Position numbers and translations under genes: made by a program. The notes under the pieces are model-generated. The model saw only the letters and a program-made list of their open reading frames with translations, had not been told where the DNA came from and searched no databases. A DNA stretch of 5,103 nucleotides, from contig JBGPBS010000100.1 of assembly GCA_041481365.1 (NCBI GenBank), forward strand, positions 1 through 5,103, written 5' to 3'. Of the stretch, positions 1 to 3,175 are shown one piece after another (the stretch's first letter is position 1; every line of letters begins with the position of its first letter). The DNA comes from DASPTR01 sp041481365 (GTDB lineage Archaea > Thermoproteota > Bathyarchaeia > Bathyarchaeales > Bathycorpusculaceae).

Positions 1-171
1 GGAAAAGTAGACGGAAGAGACATAGCCGCAGCGGCCAAAGTCTTAAGCAAGACGGCCCAGATGCCAGGTTGGCTTCCTTGGGGACCATGCGCGGACATAG
101 ATAATGATGGCAGAGTGGATGGCCGCGACTTTGTTCTCATAGCCCTGAATTTCGGCAAGGCTTGCAATTGA
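1..171 (+). CDS. C-terminal end of a dockerin type I-like domain protein (5' end outside window)
   Basis: Frame 1 is open from the first base to TGA at 169-171 and gives 56 residues; the start lies upstream of the window. Residues 32-43 read DIDNDGRVDGRD, a perfect DxDxDGxxDxxD calcium loop with ligands D32, D34, D36, D40 and D43, followed by a hydrophobic helix ending LNFG. The window opens inside a first copy of the same loop (GKVDGRD, D4 and D7 remaining) followed by the helix IAAAAKVL. Two such loop-helix units about 36 residues apart are the hallmark of dockerin type I domains. In cellulosomes dockerins bind cohesins; in archaea, dockerin-like domains commonly end secreted or surface proteins whose partners are mostly unknown. 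C30 and C55 bracket the second repeat and could form a disulfide outside the cell (inference). The body of the protein is not visible, so its enzymatic or structural role cannot be stated. Confidence 0.85.
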   Translation, partial: GKVDGRDIAAAAKVLSKTAQMPGWLPWGPCADIDNDGRVDGRDFVLIALNFGKACN

Positions 172-203
172 AAGCACCAAGGCGAAGACGGCAGGAAACA
201 ATC

Positions 204-219
204 TCTCATTTTTGTATTT
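204..219 (+). terminator. possible oligo-T terminator after the dockerin gene
   Basis: The tract CTCATTTTTGTATTT begins about 35 nt after the TGA of the dockerin gene. Archaeal RNA polymerase can terminate at runs of T on the non-template strand without a hairpin, and no hairpin is seen here. The T run is short (five), so the call is tentative. Confidence 0.3.
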
Positions 220-604
220 CCTAGAATGATGTGATTGACTAATGAGCACGCACGAGCATTTTTCACATTGATATTCGGGACATATTGTCAAGCTCTCAAC
301 AGCGAGACTTCAATTCGTCTGCGCCTGCGGTTTGAAGGAGTTCGTCTTTGACGACGTGATTGACTTTGACGGAACTGCGGCTCCTGCAATAAGCAAGAAT
401 GTGGGTCAGCAGAGATTCAGATTTGCAGCTGAACTCTCTCCTGAAGCCCAATGTGCCGATTAGGATGCTAATCTTACTATTGCGTGCGCGTTGCGAACTT
501 GCATGGAAAGAGAATCAATTACTCTGCAAAGAACGAAAAAAGAGGGGTTGTGCGGGAGATGTCTCCAGTACAGACTTTAAGCAGTCACAATACGTGAGTC
601 TTGC

Positions 605-610
605 TTTTAA
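605..610 (+). promoter_or_regulatory. candidate TATA box for the bactofilin-like gene
   Basis: TTTTAA is centred about 39 nt before the GTG start at 647. This nearly matches the geometry of the stronger TATA box before the KaiC-like gene (centre about 42 nt before its start). It predicts a transcription start near 634 and a leader of about a dozen nt that still holds the GGTGAG ribosome-binding site. No clear purine-rich BRE precedes it, so this is a weak box. Confidence 0.35.
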
Positions 611-635
611 GGTTCAATTCGATTCTGAATCTGCA

Positions 636-641
636 GGTGAG
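636..641 (+). promoter_or_regulatory. ribosome-binding site deciding the GTG start at 647
   Basis: GGTGAG matches the GGTGA part of the archaeal Shine-Dalgarno consensus, with GGTGA ending 6 nt before GTG 647. There is no comparable site before other in-frame start codons nearby, which supports GTG 647 as the start. Confidence 0.65.
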
Positions 642-646
642 ACACT

Positions 647-1879
647 GTGACCGCCAGAACAACTGTTCCTTCCGGAACTAGGAGAACATTGGAGACTGTT
701 GAAGGAGATCTAATAGTGGGCAGAAATACAGTAGTCAGCGGTGGCGGAGCAGGCACTGAAGTGAAAGTGCTGGGTTCGGTCTACTGTCAAGGAAACGATC
801 TTTTCGAGTGTAATCTCTCAGCCGAGAAGCTGGAAGCAGAGGGTGACGTGATGGTTCGCGGAAACATGACTGTATCTGATGATATACGCGTTGAGGACGG
901 GAAGATGGAAGTTTATGGAAACCTGATTGCCAGACGCGTGGATGTCGACAAATCCTTGTATGTGAGTCAGCACCTCCGGGCTGAAGATGTTGACGTAGGC
1001 GGGACCTTGAAAGTCGACGGGGAAGTGAAAACTGAAAGCATAGATGCCAGGGGAAGCTTTGTGTCACGAGGAAAGACAGAGACGAAGAAGGTTGATGTCG
1101 GGGGAAGCGTGGTGTTGGAGTCCGAAGCGAACATCGAGGAATTGGAGGTTGGCGGCACTGCGAGGGTTGCTAGCGGAAAAATCCGGAATGTAGACGTGGG
1201 GGGCAGCTTCGAGTCCAAAGGCCAATTAGAGTTCAGAGAAATTGATGTCGGTGGGACCGTACGGCTTGGGAGCAAGAGCAAAGGAGGAAACATAGACGTA
1301 GGAGGCTCACTTAAGGTCGAGGGCGACCTAGAATTCGAAGAAATAGACGTGGGCGGCAGGGTTGAGATATCAGGATCAGGAGTTGGAAGAGAAATTGACG
1401 TGGGAGGGACACTTGAAGTGGGTGGATCACTCAAGATCGCTGGCAGTCTTGAAGTGGGAGGCACGGCACGCGTGGGCGGCGAAGTTTCTGCCAAAGTGAT
1501 TGAGGTCGGGGGGCTGTTGAACGCTGGAAAAGCCTCAGCAGAGGATAGTATCAGAGTCGGCGGAACGATAACAACCAAAGAGGGAGCACTGGGTCGCCAC
1601 GTTGAAATAGGGAAACGAGGCAGGGTTCAGGGGCCGATAAAAGCAGACAATGTTATCATAGGCAAAGACGCACGCGCGGAGAACATCTACGGCAAGAAAG
1701 TGCTACTTGAAACAGGCGCAGAAGCACAGAATGTCTACGGCGAAAGCATAACGATTGAATCGCACTGCCGCATAAACGGCGAAATAAGATATACTGGTGA
1801 CTTGCGACTGGGGAACCACGTATCACTAGCACAGGAACCAAAGAAGGTGAGTTCACTTCCCGATCCACCGGAACGATGA
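647..1879 (+). CDS. bactofilin-like (polymer-forming) beta-solenoid repeat protein
   Basis: A 410-residue protein starting at GTG, behind a GGTGAG site. Residues 18-114 already show loose solenoid periodicity (EGDLIVG, EGDVMVRGN, VYGNLIA). From residue 115 to 318 there are twelve units of 16-18 residues, most starting [I/V/L][D/E]VGG; residues 319-385 hold four further rungs with VYGE/IYGK turns, and a proline-rich tail ends SLPDPPER. Alternating hydrophobic residues with Gly/Asn turns every 17 residues fit a right-handed beta-solenoid of the bactofilin/DUF583 kind, whose members self-assemble into non-nucleotide filaments used as scaffolds. Bactofilin domains are usually about 100-120 residues, so this is a much extended version. 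No signal peptide or membrane segment is seen, so a cytoplasmic location is likely. Codons in the repeats differ although the residues match, indicating old repeats held by selection. The gene appears monocistronic. The family assignment is by pattern, not by search. Confidence 0.8.
   Translation: MTARTTVPSGTRRTLETVEGDLIVGRNTVVSGGGAGTEVKVLGSVYCQGNDLFECNLSAEKLEAEGDVMVRGNMTVSDDIRVEDGKMEVYGNLIARRVDVDKSLYVSQHLRAEDVDVGGTLKVDGEVKTESIDARGSFVSRGKTETKKVDVGGSVVLESEANIEELEVGGTARVASGKIRNVDVGGSFESKGQLEFREIDVGGTVRLGSKSKGGNIDVGGSLKVEGDLEFEEIDVGGRVEISGSGVGREIDVGGTLEVGGSLKIAGSLEVGGTARVGGEVSAKVIEVGGLLNAGKASAEDSIRVGGTITTKEGALGRHVEIGKRGRVQGPIKADNVIIGKDARAENIYGKKVLLETGAEAQNVYGESITIESHCRINGEIRYTGDLRLGNHVSLAQEPKKVSSLPDPPER
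989..1600 (+). repeat. twelve coding repeats of about 51 bp ([I/V/L][D/E]VGG solenoid rungs)
   Basis: Residues 115-318 of the bactofilin-like protein divide into twelve consecutive units of 17, 17, 17, 16, 17, 17, 17, 17, 18, 17, 17 and 17 residues, ten of them with the xxVGG core; the second has IDARG and the last IRVGG. Units 5 and 7 (SFESKGQLEFRE and SLKVEGDLEFEE after VGG) resemble each other more than their neighbours, as do units 4 and 10 (both LEVGGTARV). This suggests duplication of blocks larger than one rung. The DNA copies differ mostly at silent positions. Confidence 0.85.
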
Positions 1880-1937
1880 TTTCCTCGATACGAACTCCAC
1901 CTGAGACCGAAACACATCCGAGGACTACTATGTTGCT

Positions 1938-2075
1938 TCAAAGACGGATAGAATTCTTTGACCCCCTCCGACGCATAGGGCTTGAGGGTTCCACATGACA
2001 GCTCAGCATGACCTCGAAGTCCAGCTTGGAAATACCACTAATTGACTGAATCGTGTCAGTTGGGTCTCTGGGGTC
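1938..2075 (-). pseudogene. possible remnant of a metallo-beta-lactamase-fold hydrolase C-terminus
   Basis: The minus strand is open for 45 codons between TGA at 2078-2076 and TGA at 1940-1938, without a usable start before an internal Met. It reads DPTDTIQSI, a short linker, then KLDFEVMLSCHVEP. MBL-fold enzymes often end their core with the pattern DP..YI.SI..L..LDF.VLLPGHG, where the His is the last metal ligand; the pattern and spacing here are similar, with SCH in place of PGH. No HxHxDH metal motif is found upstream, where all frames are closed or unlike the family. If real, this is a fragment left by gene decay. The match is from memory of the family and could be chance in a 138-bp stretch. 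Confidence 0.3.
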
Positions 2076-2120
2076 TCAGTTTAGATGACGAACAAGGCAT
2101 CAATTGCGCGCAGAGTCGAC

Positions 2121-2126
2121 TTTTTT
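2121..2126 (+). terminator. possible oligo-T terminator (T6)
   Basis: Six T residues lie between the bactofilin-like gene and the KaiC-like promoter, just after a short GC-rich palindrome TGCGCGCA at 2105-2112. It is about 240 nt past the bactofilin-like stop codon, so it could end that transcript and insulate the next promoter. No proper stem-loop is present. Confidence 0.25.
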
Positions 2127-2161
2127 GATCCAAGTAAGCGCAGCTGGCTCTTTGCATAATC

Positions 2162-2169
2162 TATAAATA
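2162..2169 (+). promoter_or_regulatory. TATA box of the KaiC-like gene
   Basis: TATAAATA is a near-ideal archaeal TBP site, 38 nt before the GTG at 2207. With the usual 25-27 nt from box centre to start, transcription would begin near 2190-2193, giving a leader of about 15 nt that still includes the GGTGAT ribosome-binding site. The gene therefore has its own promoter and is not in an operon with the bactofilin-like gene. Confidence 0.7.
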
Positions 2170-2198
2170 CCGACGAAATATAATCTGAGTTTACTTAA

Positions 2199-2204
2199 GG
2201 TGAT
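2199..2204 (+). promoter_or_regulatory. ribosome-binding site of the KaiC-like gene
   Basis: GGTGAT matches six bases of the archaeal Shine-Dalgarno consensus. GGTGA ends 3 nt before GTG 2207 but 6 nt before TTG 2210. Six nt is exactly the spacing used by the bactofilin-like gene, so TTG 2210 may be the real start, shortening the protein by one residue. Confidence 0.65.
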
Positions 2205-2206
2205 AT

Positions 2207-2968
2207 GTGTTGTCCAAAAAGATTCCAAGCGGAATTGCCGGCTTAGACGAACTGATAGGCGGCGGTTTTCCAGAAGGAAGAGTGGTTCTTGTAGTTGGCG
2301 GACCTGGTTCCGGCAAAACCATAATGTGTAGCCAATTTCTATACAAAGGTTTTCAAGAAAACAAAGAAAACGGAATTCTCGTCAGCCTAGATGAAAGCAA
2401 GAAGCACTATTACTCTGAAATGAAGAACTTCGGATGGGACTTCGAGAAAGCAGAAAGAGAAGGAAAGTTCGCCTACGTAGACGCAACACGAATGTCGCGA
2501 GTGGCCATGCTGAAAGAGACCCTCTACAAACAAGAGTCTACCAGCCTAAGAGGCAAGGCGCTGCCGATCGATAAACTCGTAGAAGATATACAAGCAAAGA
2601 TCCAACAGGCCAATGCAAAAAGAGTTGTAGTAGACACTTTGGCAGCACTGATCTACCGATTTCCAGACCCTGTCGAAAGAAGAACGACGGTCGTAGACTT
2701 GATAGAATCACTCGCAGACTTGGGAGCCACCAGTCTCGTCACAACTGAGCTGGGACACTTAGGTCTCGAACGTAGTGCTTTGGACGAGGAGTTCTTGGTT
2801 CACGGAGTCATTATGCTGCAAACCCTGTTTTCAGGAGGAACCACAACGAGAGCGATGCAAGTTGAGAAGATGAGGGAAGCCAAAGTTAATCCGAGCCTTG
2901 TCCCCTATTCCATAGATAAAAATGGCATCGAAGTTTTTCCAAACATGCCACTGTTCGGGGAAAAATAG
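2207..2968 (+). CDS. KaiC/RAD55-like RecA-superfamily ATPase, single domain
   Basis: A complete 253-residue protein, the usual size for single-domain archaeal KaiC-like (RAD55 family) ATPases. In order: the N-terminal signature KIPSGIAGLDELIGGGFPEG (5-24), Walker A GGPGSGKT (31-38), LDES (61-64) at the position of the catalytic acidic residues, the FGWDFEKAEREGK stretch (75-87), Walker B VVVDTL with D143, and the C-terminal MQVEKMREAKVNP followed by YSIDKNGIEVFP, typical of the final KaiC strands. All elements for ATP binding and hydrolysis are present; no membrane segment or signal peptide is seen, so it is cytosolic. Such proteins form hexamer-like rings and are proposed signal-transduction hubs in archaea; the partner and output here are unknown. 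The gene has its own TATA box and RBS, and converges with the membrane KaiC-like gene. GTG 2207 or the adjacent TTG 2210 may be the start. It is not cyanobacterial KaiC, which has two domains. Confidence 0.92.
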   Translation: MLSKKIPSGIAGLDELIGGGFPEGRVVLVVGGPGSGKTIMCSQFLYKGFQENKENGILVSLDESKKHYYSEMKNFGWDFEKAEREGKFAYVDATRMSRVAMLKETLYKQESTSLRGKALPIDKLVEDIQAKIQQANAKRVVVDTLAALIYRFPDPVERRTTVVDLIESLADLGATSLVTTELGHLGLERSALDEEFLVHGVIMLQTLFSGGTTTRAMQVEKMREAKVNPSLVPYSIDKNGIEVFPNMPLFGEK

Positions 2969-3017
2969 GCTCAGAAAGGTCTGGAGCAAATTTCAAGGTT
3001 CAGACCCTAGCAACTCT

Positions 3018-3163
3018 TCATCTCTCTAGTCTTTCTTTTCCTTTGGGTAATTCACAGTCGAGATATTCTTAATTGTGCACTTTCCTGATCTTAGGAAGTC
3101 TCTGAAGACCGTCCCCATTTCCTTCCCGTAAATGCACGCGTCATGTCTTGATCGCTCAATTCA
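3018..3163 (-). pseudogene. degenerate tandem copy of the 3' end of the membrane KaiC-like gene
   Basis: Just past the stop of the membrane KaiC-like gene, the minus strand repeats its last 40 or so codons in decayed form. It reads GLQRLPKIRKVHN, a TAA stop at 3071-3069, then EYLDCELP; the intact gene reads SLRKSIKIKKMYN, Q, KYLDCELP. Over the 39 bases from the KKMYN to the CELP codons I count 28 identical positions, many differences being silent. The copies are offset by 143 bp. Farther upstream CIYGKE aligns with SIHEKE but in another frame (offset 135 bp), so the copy has a frameshift as well as the nonsense codon. It probably is what remains of a tandem paralogue after deletion of the rest. 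No start codon or RBS in the right frame was found. Its tail runs a few residues longer, to TGA at 3020-3018. Confidence 0.7.
3021..3044 (+). terminator. pyrimidine-rich tract, possible terminator of the KaiC-like gene
   Basis: A run of T and C with several T3-T4 groups begins about 50 nt after the KaiC-like stop codon. Upstream, at 2978-2983 and 3001-3006, GGTCTG and CAGACC can pair around a 17-nt loop. The T groups are interrupted by C and the stretch also lies in the pseudogene on the other strand, so the call is tentative. Confidence 0.3.
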
Positions 3164-3175
3164 CTCACCAAAACA

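Larger units (their letters stand above)
172..646. other. 475-bp region without a convincing gene
   Basis: No frame here looks like an intact gene. An ATG-started frame at 399-650 (+) would overlap the next gene by 4 bp, but its protein is basic, low in recognisable motifs, and overlaps the probable promoter of that gene. Frame 2 from ATG 242 to 580 (+) is protein-like (a CACG motif, then an acidic stretch EFVFDDVIDFDG) but is broken by TGA at 269 and TAG at 461, so it may be a decayed gene. A minus-strand frame at 43-291 contains a Cys cluster (CPEYQCEKCSC), but nearly half of it is antisense to the dockerin coding region. The region also carries a T-rich tract after the dockerin gene and the promoter and RBS of the next gene. 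Confidence 0.6.
1880..2206. other. 327-bp intergenic region
   Basis: No intact gene is seen. On the plus strand there are only very short frames (22 codons from ATG 1930, overlapped by ATGA with a 16-codon frame from 1995). The minus strand holds a protein-like stop-to-stop stretch at 1938-2075. The last 90 bases hold a T6 run, a clear TATA box and the RBS of the KaiC-like gene. Confidence 0.6.

Noticed and set aside
43..291. 82-codon minus-strand frame with a Cys cluster CPEYQCEKCSC
   Set aside because: More than half of it is antisense to the dockerin coding region, the start would be TTG, and no RBS is seen. The Cys spacing does not match a zinc ribbon I know.
399..650. 83-codon plus-strand frame whose TGA overlaps the GTG of the bactofilin-like gene
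   Set aside because: No RBS, no recognisable motif, odd basic composition, and the candidate TATA box and RBS of the next gene lie inside it. The 4-bp overlap is suggestive of coupling but not enough.
967..1578. Long minus-strand frame of 203 codons rich in PPTS repeats
   Set aside because: It is the exact antisense of the VGG-coding repeats; the repeated PPTS comes from the complementary codons. The plus-strand protein has an RBS, a promoter and family resemblance.
1930..2045. Two tiny plus-strand frames (22 and 16 codons) joined by ATGA
   Set aside because: No RBS, no motif and too short to support; the opposite strand is more protein-like.
3043..3150. Alternative minus-strand frame CIYGKEMGTVFRDFLRSGK and onward, open to TAG near 3027
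   Set aside because: It is open by chance of the frameshift: only its first six residues align with the intact gene, after which homology moves to the neighbouring frame.
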